The translations under genes were made by a program, and so were the position numbers. The notes beneath the pieces were generated by a model that saw nothing but the letters and a program-made list of their open reading frames with translations, made no database searches and was not told where the DNA came from. From assembly GCA_035541415.1 (NCBI GenBank), contig DATKNI010000021.1, forward strand, positions 18,303-82,302: 64,000 nt of DNA. The letters are read 5' to 3'. Shown here one piece after another: positions 56,056 through 64,000 of this stretch (the stretch's first letter is position 1; each line of letters starts with the position of its first letter). Source of the stretch: JAKAGE01 sp035541415 (lineage in GTDB: Bacteria > Patescibacteriota > Minisyncoccia > UBA6257 > 2-01-FULL-56-20).

Positions 56056-58040
56056 TGGAACACTTTTTACTCGGCAATCTCACATGGGATGCGCTGCCGC
56101 ACCAATGGTTTACGATTGGGGGGACGTCAGCCCTCATCCTTGGCGGCGCCGTCACGGCATTCCTCCTCACCAGATATAAATTGTGGGGTTGGCTGTGGCG
56201 CGATTGGCTCACATCCACCGATCCCAAAAAAATCGGCATCATGTATATCGTCGTTGCTGCCGTCATGTTTTTCCGCGGCGGCCTCGATGCGATCATGATC
56301 TGGCTCCAGCAGGCGATGGCATCCGGTTCGGGAGGCTACCTCGATGCGAGCCACTTCCAGCAGATCTTCACGGCGCACGGCGATATCATGGTGTTCTTTG
56401 TGACGATGGGATTTTTCTTTGGCCTCATGAATCTCATTGTGCCGCTCCAAATTGGCGCGCGCGACCTCGCGTTTCCGTTCCTCAACTCGCTCGGATTCTG
56501 GCTCTATGTTGCGGGAGCGATCCTTATTAATATGTTTTTCGCCGTTGGCGGACAATTCGCCGCCGCAGGATGGCTGTCGCTGCCGCCCTTATCCGAAGCG
56601 GTCTACAGCCCCGGCGCCGGCATGGATTATTGGATCTGGAGCCTGCAAATTTCCGGCCTCGGGAGCTTGCTCGGCGGCATCAATTTCCTCGTGACCATTT
56701 TCAAGATGCGCGCGCCCGGCATGAAGCTGTTCGACATGCCGCTTTTCACGTGGACATCGCTCTCGAGTATGGTGCTCGTCGTCTCCGTTTTCCCGATCCT
56801 CACGGTGACGATATTTTTGCTCTGGCTCGACCGGTTCTTCGGCATGCACTTTTTCACGACGGACTTTGGCGGGAATCCGATGATGTACGTGAACCTCATT
56901 TGGATGTGGGGGCATCCGGAAGTCTACATTCTCGTCATTCCCGCATTCGGGATTTTTTCCGAAGTCGTCTCAACGTTCTCGCATAAGAGAACATTCGGCT
57001 ATGTTTCGATGGTGATGGCCTCGCTTGGCGTGATGGTGATCGCGTGCCTCGTGTGGCTCCATCACTTTTTTACGATGGGCGCGGGCGCCGACGTGAACAT
57101 CGTGTTCGGCATCTCGACGATGCTCATTGCGATTCCGGTCGGCGTACAGGTGTTCAATTGGATCGCCACGATGTGGCACGGCAGGATCGAATTCAAAACG
57201 CCGATGTATTGGTTCCTCGGATTCATCAGCACGTTTACCTTCGGCGGGATGGCGGGCGTTTTGCTTGCCGATCCGGCCGCGGATTACCAGTTGCACAACA
57301 CGCTGTTCCTCGTCGCGCACTTCCACACGATGATCGTGGGCGGCGCGCTCTTTGGCATCTTTGCCGGCATCACGTATTGGTTCCCCAAGATCACCGGTTT
57401 CACGCTCGACGAGAAATGGGGGAGGCGCGCGTTCTGGCTCTGGCTCATCGGGTTTTTTGCATCCTTTACGCCCCTCTATATATTGGGCGCGATGGGCGCG
57501 AACCGCCGCATCGACCACTATGACGCCGCGACGGGATATCAGCCGTTCTTCATCATGGCGCTCGCGGGCGTCTGCATTATCGCGCTCGGCGTCGTTGCTC
57601 AGGTGATCCAGGTGTACGTGAGCATCCGCGACCGCAAGCAGAATATGGTTGGCGGCGACCCGTGGAACGGCCGGACGCTTGAGTGGGCGACCCATTCGCC
57701 GGTGCCGTTCTACAGTTTTGCCTCGACGCCCGTCGTCCGCGGCCGCGATGCATTCTGGGAGATGAAGCAATCCGGCAGGCACAACAGCCAAACCGATCTT
57801 GTGCCCGGCGGGAATTATGAAGATGTCGAGCTTTCCAAGAACACCGGCATGGCGATTTATCTGTCGGCGTTTGTCTTTCTCTTTGGCTTTGCAATGGTGT
57901 GGCACATCCTGTGGCTCGCCGCGATCGGCCTCATTGGAGCCATCGCCTGCGTGATCATGCGATCGTTTGATGAACATACGGAATACACGGTTTCCGGTTC
58001 GGAAATCATGAAGATGGAATTATCGCGCAAACTTTCATGA
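56055..58040 (+). CDS. cyoB: Cytochrome bo-type ubiquinol oxidase subunit I
   Basis: The catalytic heme-copper subunit, 661 aa. Proton and metal motifs: HGDIMVFFVTMGFFFGLMN with the low-spin heme His, WGHPEVYILVIPAFGIFSEV with the CuB His and cross-linked Tyr, WLHHFFTMGAGADVN with the CuB His pair, and HFHTMIVGGALFGIFAGI with the heme His pair. It is the family A-type layout. It reduces oxygen to water and pumps protons. It overlaps both neighbours. Confidence 0.97.
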   Translation: MEHFLLGNLTWDALPHQWFTIGGTSALILGGAVTAFLLTRYKLWGWLWRDWLTSTDPKKIGIMYIVVAAVMFFRGGLDAIMIWLQQAMASGSGGYLDASHFQQIFTAHGDIMVFFVTMGFFFGLMNLIVPLQIGARDLAFPFLNSLGFWLYVAGAILINMFFAVGGQFAAAGWLSLPPLSEAVYSPGAGMDYWIWSLQISGLGSLLGGINFLVTIFKMRAPGMKLFDMPLFTWTSLSSMVLVVSVFPILTVTIFLLWLDRFFGMHFFTTDFGGNPMMYVNLIWMWGHPEVYILVIPAFGIFSEVVSTFSHKRTFGYVSMVMASLGVMVIACLVWLHHFFTMGAGADVNIVFGISTMLIAIPVGVQVFNWIATMWHGRIEFKTPMYWFLGFISTFTFGGMAGVLLADPAADYQLHNTLFLVAHFHTMIVGGALFGIFAGITYWFPKITGFTLDEKWGRRAFWLWLIGFFASFTPLYILGAMGANRRIDHYDAATGYQPFFIMALAGVCIIALGVVAQVIQVYVSIRDRKQNMVGGDPWNGRTLEWATHSPVPFYSFASTPVVRGRDAFWEMKQSGRHNSQTDLVPGGNYEDVELSKNTGMAIYLSAFVFLFGFAMVWHILWLAAIGLIGAIACVIMRSFDEHTEYTVSGSEIMKMELSRKLS

Positions 58041-58642
58041 ATGAAACACTAACCGCAACCCACGAAGCGCGCCCCATGAACGAGGAAAACGGCAAAACGA
58101 TTTTTGGATTCTGGATTTATCTGATGACCGACCTCATCATGTTCGCGGCGCTTTTTGCCACATACGCCGTGCTCCATGACAACACGTTCGGCGGTCCGGG
58201 CCCCGAACAGCTTTTTGATTTGAATGGAGTCCTCTTCGAAACGCTCGTGCTTCTAACCAGCAGTTTCACGTGCGGCCTTGCGATGCTTGCCGCGCGGAAT
58301 GGCAATAAAAATCAAACGATGGGATGGTTCATCGCCACGTTTGTGCTCGGCACCGGATTCCTTGCGCTTGAAGCCGCGGAATTCGTCCGCCTCATTGCGT
58401 CGGGCAGTGGCCCGCAAGCGAGCGCATTCCTCTCGGCATTCTTCACGCTCGTCGGCACGCACGGTCTGCATATCATGGTGGGCCTTTTGTGGATGTTCGT
58501 TTCCCTGGTGCAGATCAAGCGCAAAGGCCTCACGCCGTTCGTGAATTCCAAGTTGTCGCGCCTCGCGCTTTTCTGGCACTTCCTCGATCTCGTCTGGATA
58601 TTTATTTTTACCATCGTCTACCTGATGGGCATCGCAATCTAA
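58037..58642 (+). CDS. cyoC: Cytochrome bo-type ubiquinol oxidase subunit III
   Basis: A 201-aa membrane subunit with five helices: FGFWIYLMTDLIMFAALFATY, VLLTSSFTCGLAMLAAR, WFIATFVLGTGFLALEAAEF, FFTLVGTHGLHIMVGLLWMFV and LFWHFLDLVWIFIFTIVYL. These match CyoC. It overlaps cyoB by 4 nt (ATGA) and is followed by cyoD after 1 nt. Confidence 0.95.
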   Translation: MNETLTATHEARPMNEENGKTIFGFWIYLMTDLIMFAALFATYAVLHDNTFGGPGPEQLFDLNGVLFETLVLLTSSFTCGLAMLAARNGNKNQTMGWFIATFVLGTGFLALEAAEFVRLIASGSGPQASAFLSAFFTLVGTHGLHIMVGLLWMFVSLVQIKRKGLTPFVNSKLSRLALFWHFLDLVWIFIFTIVYLMGIAI

Positions 58643-58643
58643 C

Positions 58644-59033
58644 ATGGAAAACAATACGCAAATGGCAAAACAAGAGGGAAGCGGCGCGATGCTCAAATAT
58701 GCGATCGGCTTCATCCTTTCGGTCATTCTCACCGTAGCTGCATATACGCTCGTTTTGATTCACATAAGCTCCGAGCACGAAACCATCTCGCACCCAGTCC
58801 TTCTTGCAGCAATCCTCACGCTTGCCGTCACGCAGCTTGTGGTGCAGCTCATATTCTTCCTCCATGTGGGCGCCGGGCGCGGGAGCGGATGGAAAACACT
58901 AATCTTCATTTCGACGTTTGTCTTTGTATTGCTCATCGTGCTTGGCTCAATTTGGATCATGAACCACCTGAACTACAACATGACTCCCGATCAGGTGAGC
59001 CACTATCTGCAAACGCAGCAAGGGGGATTCTAA
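58644..59033 (+). CDS. cyoD: Cytochrome bo-type ubiquinol oxidase subunit IV
   Basis: A 129-aa subunit with three helices (KYAIGFILSVILTVAAYTLVLI, VLLAAILTLAVTQLVVQLIFFLHV, TLIFISTFVFVLLIVLGSIWIM) and the family end NHLNYNM. The middle LVVQLIFFLH is the usual CyoD signature. It ends the cyoEABCD operon; the next gene is convergent, with 12 nt between the stops. Confidence 0.93.
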   Translation: MENNTQMAKQEGSGAMLKYAIGFILSVILTVAAYTLVLIHISSEHETISHPVLLAAILTLAVTQLVVQLIFFLHVGAGRGSGWKTLIFISTFVFVLLIVLGSIWIMNHLNYNMTPDQVSHYLQTQQGGF

Positions 59034-59045
59034 AGAAGGAGGATG

Positions 59046-59867
59046 CTAATATTGCGGGAACGGACAGAGATTGATGTCGCCGAGATTGGTTCCGGTCTTG
59101 CTTGAGATGTAATTTTCAACCGTATTGATGTCGCCGATCTCGTCGATGAGGCCGAGTTTGAGCGCCTTTGAAGCGACGTAGAATTTTCCGTCGGCGACTG
59201 CGGCGAATTGCTGAGTGGTGAAGCCGCGGCCTTTCGTAACCACGGCGGTGAAGATTTGGAAGAGATCGTCGTTTACGCCCTGGAGGAATTCGCGGTCGGC
59301 GACGGAGAGCGGCTTGTCGATGCTGCCGGCGTCTTTGTATCGTCCCGACGTGATCTGTTCGTAGGTGACGCCGCTCTGCTTGTCCGACTCCGTTTGATTG
59401 AGGAAGGATGAGTTCACGCCGACGTTGCCGATGAGCGCCGTTTTGAGCGCAACGATGTGGTCGGTTGATGCCGCGATCCAATAGCCGCCGGACAGCGCAT
59501 CGCCTCGGACGTAGGCGACGGTGGGAACGTGGACTTCGCCGAGCGCCGTCGCGATCTCGTCGGCTGCCGCAGGAGTCCCGCCGTCGGAATCAAGGAATAC
59601 GACGAGCGCTTTCTTGTCGTTGAAATCCATGTTGCGGATGGCTTGCGAGACGTCCCACGAACTCACCGGCGTATCGGTCGATTCTTCCGAAGACAGGAAG
59701 CCGCCCACGTCGAGCGTTGCAACATTGCAGCCGCTGCCGGCGAAGCCGTATATGTTTCGCGAGGCGTTCGACGAATCGGATTGCTGGCTGGATGATTGAG
59801 CGAGGAATACGATGGCGAGTGCCGCGAGGAGGACTCCTGAAATAATGAGAACGATATGTTTTTTCAT
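59046..59867 (-). CDS. SppA-like S49 signal peptide peptidase, membrane-anchored
   Basis: A 273-aa protease with an N-terminal anchor (HIVLIISGVLLAALAIVFLA) and one S49 domain. The catalytic Ser126 is in DALSGGYWIAA and the general-base Lys178 in YKDAGSIDKPLS; their spacing of 52 equals that of Bacillus SppA (Ser147-Lys199). DSDGGTPAAADEIATAL forms the oxyanion region. It degrades cleaved signal peptides in the membrane. The start at 59867 is chosen by the anchor; the frame upstream is not conserved. It is convergent to the cyo operon. Confidence 0.93.
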   Translation of the reverse strand: MKKHIVLIISGVLLAALAIVFLAQSSSQQSDSSNASRNIYGFAGSGCNVATLDVGGFLSSEESTDTPVSSWDVSQAIRNMDFNDKKALVVFLDSDGGTPAAADEIATALGEVHVPTVAYVRGDALSGGYWIAASTDHIVALKTALIGNVGVNSSFLNQTESDKQSGVTYEQITSGRYKDAGSIDKPLSVADREFLQGVNDDLFQIFTAVVTKGRGFTTQQFAAVADGKFYVASKALKLGLIDEIGDINTVENYISSKTGTNLGDINLCPFPQY

Positions 59868-59954
59868 GCTGTGGCGTCCGCAGGCATATCCATTTGCTTT
59901 GAATGTACCACGCCGGCCTGCCCCGCACAAACCGTAAGTTTTCCGGGATTTATG

Positions 59955-59960
59955 TGTATA
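59955..59960 (+). promoter_or_regulatory. TATAAT -10 box of the VOC gene
   Basis: TATAAT with a leader of about 28 nt before ATG 59995. No Shine-Dalgarno is visible. Confidence 0.5.
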
Positions 59961-59994
59961 ATAAAGAAACGTCGCAAAATTACATTAAAAAATC

Positions 59995-60393
59995 ATGAAA
60001 AACAGACCGATACATTTCGAGGTTCAGGCGGATGATGCGGAGCGGGCGAAAAAGTTTTATGAAAACACGCTGGGGTGGAAGATCGAGAAATCCAGCATGC
60101 CGGGCGTGGGCATGGACTATTGGATGGTGATGACGGGGGAAGGGCCGGGCATCGACGGCGGCCTCTACAAGCGGAGCGACAGTCCGCGTCCATTGAAGAG
60201 CTTTGACTTGACGATCCTCGTCGACGACATGGATCGCGTCATCAAGGCCATCAAGGACAATGGCGGCACGATTGAGCCGTGGGAAGGAAAAGAAAAATGG
60301 GAGATGAAAGGACTCGGATGGTTCTCTCGGGCGACTGACACCGAAGGCAACACGCTCGGCTTGCTTCAGCCGACCGACTGGCAGCCGAAGTAA
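59995..60393 (+). CDS. VOC-superfamily (glyoxalase-like) protein
   Basis: A 132-aa vicinal-oxygen-chelate protein with two beta-alpha-beta-beta-beta units: PIHFEVQADDAERAKKFYENTLGWKIE split over residues 4-31, and FDLTILVDDMDRVIKAIKDNGG with GWFSRATDTEGNTLGLLQP. Metal-ligand candidates are His6, Glu and the late Glu/Asp of DTEGN. Substrate unknown. It is a single-gene unit, convergent with the DEAD-box helicase. Confidence 0.88.
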   Translation: MKNRPIHFEVQADDAERAKKFYENTLGWKIEKSSMPGVGMDYWMVMTGEGPGIDGGLYKRSDSPRPLKSFDLTILVDDMDRVIKAIKDNGGTIEPWEGKEKWEMKGLGWFSRATDTEGNTLGLLQPTDWQPK

Positions 60394-60400
60394 ATTTAAA

Positions 60401-61549
60401 TTACGGCCGCCGAGGATCTGAATGATTTCGCAGCGCGGGTAATTTTGATACGCGGAGATTGATCCGCATGAGCCGCTCGATTGCTTGGACGTCTCTCCGC
60501 TCGTCCGGCCGCGCGAAGGAAATGGCGTACCCCGAACCTCCGGCGCGGCCCGTGCGCCCGATGCGATGAACGTAATCCTCCGCAATCGTAGGGAGGTCGT
60601 AGTTGATGACGAGTTCGATGTTCTGCACGTCGATGCCCCGTGCGGCAATGTCCGTCGCGACCACAATCCGATATTTCCCGTTCTTGAATCCGGCGAGCGC
60701 GTCGCGCCGCTGGTTTAAGGATCGATTCGAATGGAGCTCGGCGGCGGTATGCCCGAGAGCGCGAAGGCGGGCGGCAATCTTCCTGGCGCTGAACTTTGTC
60801 CGTGCGAATACGAGCACGGAACCGCGATATTCCTGCAGCACCTTTTCAAGGAGATGGGCTTTTTCGGGCTGCGATACGAAAAATAATTCCTGGGTGATGT
60901 CTTTTGCGGCGGTGCCGGAGCGGGCGATCTCAACCCGCAAGGGGAGTTTCAAATATGACTGCGCCATGGCAATGATGTTTTCCGGCATCGTTGCGGAAAA
61001 AAGAAACGTTTGCCGTTCTTTCGGTAAAAAAGCGAGGATCCGTTTCAGTTGTGGGGCGAATCCCATGTCGAGCATGCGATCCGCTTCGTCCAAAACAACC
61101 ATTCTCATATCCCGGAGCGTCACGGTTTTTTGCGCGAGGTGGTCAAGAAGGCGTCCCGGCGTAGCAACGATGACCTGCGGATTGCGCCGCAGGGCGTGCA
61201 GCTGCCGGCCGATCGATTCGCCGCCGATAAGAACCGCGGTCTTTATGCCGAGCGGCGTCCCGATCTTCCGCAGTGACTCGTCTACTTGTTCCGCAAGTTC
61301 TCGCGTCGGTACGAGGATGAGCCCGCGCTGATGCGGGTTCTTGAGAAGGTTTTGCAACAGGGGAATGCCGAACGCGAATGTCTTGCCGGTTCCCGTTTGG
61401 GCAACGCCCATAATATCTTTTCCTTCGAGCGCTTGCGGTATTGATTGTTCCTGGATCGGCGTCGGAACGGTAAGCGCCAATCTATCGAGAACGGCAAGAA
61501 TGTTCGGCGCAATGCCGAGCCCATAGAATGATGCGGTGCGATTGGTCAT
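60401..61549 (-). CDS. DEAD-box ATP-dependent RNA helicase, RhlE-like
   Basis: A 382-aa helicase containing the full set: Q motif with PTPIQEQSIP, motif I AQTGTGKT, Ia PTRELAEQV, GG, TPGRLLD, motif II DEAD (VLDEADRMLDMGF), motif III SAT, IV VLVFARTK, V ATDIAARGIDV, and VI HRIGRTGRAG. The C-terminal tail after motif VI is short, without a basic extension. It unwinds RNA in ribosome assembly or mRNA decay. Its ATG overlaps the stop of the upstream gene by ATGA. Confidence 0.97.
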   Translation of the reverse strand: MTNRTASFYGLGIAPNILAVLDRLALTVPTPIQEQSIPQALEGKDIMGVAQTGTGKTFAFGIPLLQNLLKNPHQRGLILVPTRELAEQVDESLRKIGTPLGIKTAVLIGGESIGRQLHALRRNPQVIVATPGRLLDHLAQKTVTLRDMRMVVLDEADRMLDMGFAPQLKRILAFLPKERQTFLFSATMPENIIAMAQSYLKLPLRVEIARSGTAAKDITQELFFVSQPEKAHLLEKVLQEYRGSVLVFARTKFSARKIAARLRALGHTAAELHSNRSLNQRRDALAGFKNGKYRIVVATDIAARGIDVQNIELVINYDLPTIAEDYVHRIGRTGRAGGSGYAISFARPDERRDVQAIERLMRINLRVSKLPALRNHSDPRRP

Positions 61550-61944
61550 GCGGCGAGATGGGCGTCCAAAGTTTTATAGATCTCGTGGATCAATTTTCTG
61601 AACAACTCCCGGCGTTTCCACAGTGCATTGTTATCGGAAACGTCATTGCGCCGGATCATGGCGAGTTCTCTGATCGCGACATAGCGATCATGTCCGAGGT
61701 CAACGGTCGATTTTCTGTCGATGTCTTCTATGCCTTGGTAAACCTGTTTGAGATAAAAATATTTGTGGGGCATTTCGCTTGCGCGCTCCGCTTTTTCTCC
61801 CAGAAACGCAACGAAGGACGCATCCGATTCGATGAATTTTACAAAGTCATGGATCGAAACGAAGAAATCGAAACCCGCCGCCGTTTCTTTCACCTTGCTG
61901 AATGTCCGACGCAACGTTTCTCGCGCTTTTGGTGTGTTATTCAT
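61546..61944 (-). CDS. Hypothetical helical protein upstream of the helicase
   Basis: A 132-aa, mostly helical cytoplasmic protein (starts MNNTPKARETLRRTFSKVKE, has HDFVKFIESDASFVAFLGEK, KYFYLKQVYQGIEDIDRK, and RRELFRKLIHEIYKTLDAHL near the end). Family unknown. The start at 61944 is chosen because the open frame beyond it reads antisense to the pilin promoter and gene. It is translationally coupled to the DEAD-box gene, so a shared role in RNA metabolism is plausible. Confidence 0.72.
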   Translation of the reverse strand: MNNTPKARETLRRTFSKVKETAAGFDFFVSIHDFVKFIESDASFVAFLGEKAERASEMPHKYFYLKQVYQGIEDIDRKSTVDLGHDRYVAIRELAMIRRNDVSDNNALWKRRELFRKLIHEIYKTLDAHLAA

Positions 61945-62113
61945 TTGATTGCAGGCTTCTGCATCATACGCTAATTCGCGTTTATTTGATACCCCGAGGG
62001 GAGACTGCGGAGCTTTTTGGGCGTTTAGAACTTGCACGAGACTGCCGCTGCGGTAGCACGTTTGGACAGTACCCACGCGGAAGATTTTTATTCCAGGTAT
62101 AATGAATATATCC

Positions 62114-63631
62114 ATGACCCTTGGCAAAAACGGCTTCACGCTTGTTGAAATTCTCATAGTCATTGCGATTGTCGCGGTCACTTCGGTGATTGTGCTTCTT
62201 ATCATGAACCCGGCAGAATTACTGCGACAAGGCCGCGATGCGCAGCGGGTGTCTGATATGGCGACGCTCAAAAGCGCCGTATCGCTTTATGTCGTTGATT
62301 TTGGAACCAGTGCGCTGAACAATCCTTCGTCCACCTACGTGTCCATTCCTGATCCGGCAGCGACATCAACCAGCGGAGATCAATGTCAGGGGCTCGGCCT
62401 CCCGAACACCAACACCTATCAGTGCGCCGCCTCGGCGACGTATCGCGGGATTAACGGTGCGGGCTGGATTGCGGTGACTTTTACGCTGCTCTCGAGCGGC
62501 AGCCCCATAGAGAAGCTCCCCGTCGATCCGCAGAATACGACCACAACGGGGCTGTATTACACCTTCGACGCCAATGGAGCTTCATGGGAGTTTTCTGCGG
62601 GCACGGAATCCCAGAAATATTCTCTAGCGGGAGCTCGCGACGTGGTTTCGACCGACGGAGGAAAGTATGCCGATCGGCTCGAAATGGGAACGAGTTTCGC
62701 GCTCCTGCCATTCGACCCAAGCACAAATTCGTCGAGTACGCCGCCGGTCATATCAAATGTAAGCGCTTCGAACATCGGCACGACGACCGCGCAGATTTCC
62801 TGGACGACCGATCAGCTGGCCTACAACGCAGTGAATTACGGACTCACCTCGTCGTACGGTTCATCAAGCTCGAATGGCTCGTTCGTCACAAATCACAATC
62901 TCTCGCTTTCGTCGCTCGCGCCGGGCACCACGTATCACTATCAAGCCGACTCGAATAATTCGGGCGGCGATTCGACGTCGAGCGATTTTACCTTCACGAC
63001 GATTCCGCCTTTTGCCACGATAACATTTGATGCAAGTTCGACCGCGATCAGATCGGCCGGCACGAGCGTCAATACGACGACCATTACCGTCGGTTCGGGC
63101 GCGAACAATATCATTGTCATTGAACTCGGGACCGGGGCTGTTACGGCTTCGAGCACCGGGGTGACGGTTGACGGCAATGCCGCCACGAGGATTGTCCAGA
63201 AGAGCAATGGACCGAGAGATGCGGAATTGTGGTATTACCTCAACGCATCGGCAGGCTCCCATAGCGTATCCTCTTCGTTCACCGTAAACTGTCAAAGCGT
63301 CCTTACGGTGAGCTCGTTTTTCGGGGTAAACCAGAGTTCACCGCTCGACACATATTCATCGAAAGCCGCGATTTCAACAAATCCTTCAAGCACCGTAACG
63401 ACGGCCAATGTAAACGAAATGATCGTCGATGCCACCAATATGGCGACGACAACGACGGCCATCGGTCCGGGACAAAATTCGATCGTGGCCAACGTCACCA
63501 CCTCGGGGATTCGTCAAAATGCAAGTTACTTCATCGGTTCTACGCCGGGCACATATACAACACAATACACCGGGCAGGGATCGGCGGCGTTTACCATGGC
63601 GCAGGCGGCATTCAATCCAGCGCCTCAGTAA
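62114..63631 (+). CDS. Type IV pseudopilin with fibronectin-like and lectin-like domains
   Basis: A 505-aa surface protein. The class III signal (KNG then FTLVEILIVIAIVAVTSVIVLLI) has the prepilin peptidase Gly-Phe site and Glu5. The pilin head extends to about residue 205 and contains a Cys pair (DQCQG, YQCAA). An FNIII domain (about 212-300: PPVISNVSASNIGTTTAQISW, YGLTSSYG, LAPGTTYHYQADS) follows, then a C-terminal beta domain of about 200 residues (NNIIVIELGTGAV, ELWYYLNASAGSHSV, SFFGVNQSSPL) resembling jelly-roll domains of adhesins. TATAAT (62098-62103) overlaps the first in-frame ATG, so 62114 is the start. Much larger than a major pilin; a minor pilin or adhesin is likely. Confidence 0.9.
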   Translation: MTLGKNGFTLVEILIVIAIVAVTSVIVLLIMNPAELLRQGRDAQRVSDMATLKSAVSLYVVDFGTSALNNPSSTYVSIPDPAATSTSGDQCQGLGLPNTNTYQCAASATYRGINGAGWIAVTFTLLSSGSPIEKLPVDPQNTTTTGLYYTFDANGASWEFSAGTESQKYSLAGARDVVSTDGGKYADRLEMGTSFALLPFDPSTNSSSTPPVISNVSASNIGTTTAQISWTTDQLAYNAVNYGLTSSYGSSSSNGSFVTNHNLSLSSLAPGTTYHYQADSNNSGGDSTSSDFTFTTIPPFATITFDASSTAIRSAGTSVNTTTITVGSGANNIIVIELGTGAVTASSTGVTVDGNAATRIVQKSNGPRDAELWYYLNASAGSHSVSSSFTVNCQSVLTVSSFFGVNQSSPLDTYSSKAAISTNPSSTVTTANVNEMIVDATNMATTTTAIGPGQNSIVANVTTSGIRQNASYFIGSTPGTYTTQYTGQGSAAFTMAQAAFNPAPQ

Positions 63632-63866
63632 TAAAGATCCGGCAATTTGGGAGAAATGCTGGCCATCGTCAACGACGTTCGAACCTTCCTTACAGAAAAT
63701 CCAGCGATTGTAGTTCCTGCGTTGCCAGACCCGAGGACTGCCGAGGTATTGTCCTGACTCGTCAATCCAATGTGCCCCCGGTGGTGAGAGATTGGAACCT
63801 ACTATGAAGAGAGATGGGGACGCTGGCGGGAATCATCCAGGTCAAATGAGCGTCATCTGAGGTCCG
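63632..63866. other. Gap without recognised gene
   Basis: About 235 bp after the pilin stop. Short frames only, with no start/Shine-Dalgarno or promoter that I can support and no large palindrome. Confidence 0.5.
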
Positions 63867-63896
63867 AAAAAGAAGACCGACCCTGAAGGGGTCGGT
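63867..63896 (-). terminator. Intrinsic terminator of the last minus-strand gene
   Basis: Minus strand: ACCGACCC / GGGTCGGT with a 5-nt loop, then CTTCTTTTT. It lies 12 nt beyond the stop of the partial gene. Confidence 0.8.
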
Positions 63897-63907
63897 GAGC
63901 CAAACTG

Positions 63908-64000
63908 CTATTTAGCGTCGTGATCTAACATCCGGAGAACGCGCGACAGAGGTTCATCGGATACGTTTAGAAGCGCCGCTGCTAAATCGCGGGAGACTTC
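63908..64000 (-). CDS. C-terminal end of a gene continuing beyond the window
   Basis: A 30-residue end in an open frame that runs off the right edge (contains RDLAAALLNVSDEPLSRVL, stop TAG at 63910-63908). The sequence looks like a short helical bundle or helix-turn-helix end. The stop followed by a terminator supports a real gene end. Product unknown. Confidence 0.55.
   Translation of the reverse strand, partial: EVSRDLAAALLNVSDEPLSRVLRMLDHDAK

Noticed and set aside
61945..62271. Long N-terminal extension of the gene upstream of the helicase
   Set aside because: It is antisense to the pseudopilin promoter and start, and has no family-like sequence.
1..64000. CRISPR array, insertion sequence, prophage or integron
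   Set aside because: No regularly spaced direct repeats, transposase, integrase or phage structural genes were seen; the only tandem repeat is a 12-bp pair.

Overview
The window looks like a chromosomal segment of a Patescibacteria (Candidate Phyla Radiation) bacterium, most likely Paceibacteria/Parcubacteria. This is inferred from family content and gene architecture, not from a marker gene: there is no rRNA or recognisable tRNA here. Supporting points are compact versions of housekeeping enzymes (UvrA, UvrC, ProRS), DUF5667 and DUF5666 proteins, a SIMPL protein, a UPF0200-like kinase, a bifunctional phosphoglucose/phosphomannose isomerase, a type IV pseudopilin with surface domains, and many proteins carrying one N-terminal membrane anchor. 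UGA is used as a normal stop, so this is not a code-25 lineage. Base composition is moderately GC-rich. No CRISPR array, insertion sequence, prophage or integrase was seen.

Layout. 1-5 kb: end of an ABC exporter, then uvrA, a small beta-strand protein and uvrC. 5-9 kb: an anchored surface protein divergent from tsaC, a GlcD-type FAD oxidase, and proS. 9-14.4 kb: the elongation cluster mreB-mreC-mreD-PBP2, running into a GalT-like enzyme. 14.4-25.6 kb: housekeeping genes (rplU, tpiA, SIMPL protein, GtrA-like protein, murB, hpf, secA, UPF0200-like kinase), a first sigma/DUF5667 pair, a tRNA-binding protein and an FKBP. 25.6-34.8 kb: small RNAs, an orphan response regulator, a fused Zwf-Gnd enzyme of the oxidative pentose phosphate pathway, a 6S-like RNA, a CBS protein, phosphoglucose/phosphomannose isomerase, a RecB-like nuclease and several small orphan genes. 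34.8-40.7 kb: a second sigma factor leading an operon for a MacAB-type exporter. 41-44.6 kb: two GH130 genes, the second with two fused GH130 domains. 44.6-49.8 kb: a MarR-regulated EmrAB-type efflux operon with a metallophosphoesterase. 49.9-54.2 kb: DsbB plus a thioredoxin-like partner (minus strand), a third sigma/membrane-protein pair, a strongly structured non-coding region, and lexA. 54.2-59 kb: a complete cyoEABCD cytochrome bo-type oxidase operon. 59-64 kb: an SppA-like protease, a VOC protein, a DEAD-box helicase, a large pseudopilin and the 3' end of a minus-strand gene.

Expression logic. Many conserved genes have a TATAAT-like -10 box ending exactly 6 nt before the start codon, which puts the predicted transcription start on the A of ATG, so they are probably leaderless. 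A contrasting set of small orphan genes has full -35/-10 promoters, a short leader with a Shine-Dalgarno sequence, and its own strong terminator. Together the genes describe a small cell with oxygen-linked redox chemistry (Cyo, Dsb, a GlcD oxidase, NADPH from the fused Zwf-Gnd), active envelope export, and three sigma factors each paired with a membrane protein.

The most unusual items are the Zwf-Gnd fusion, the double-domain GH130, the structured RNA region upstream of lexA, the pervasive leaderless promoters, the self-contained sigma/exporter operon, and the shortened UvrA and UvrC.
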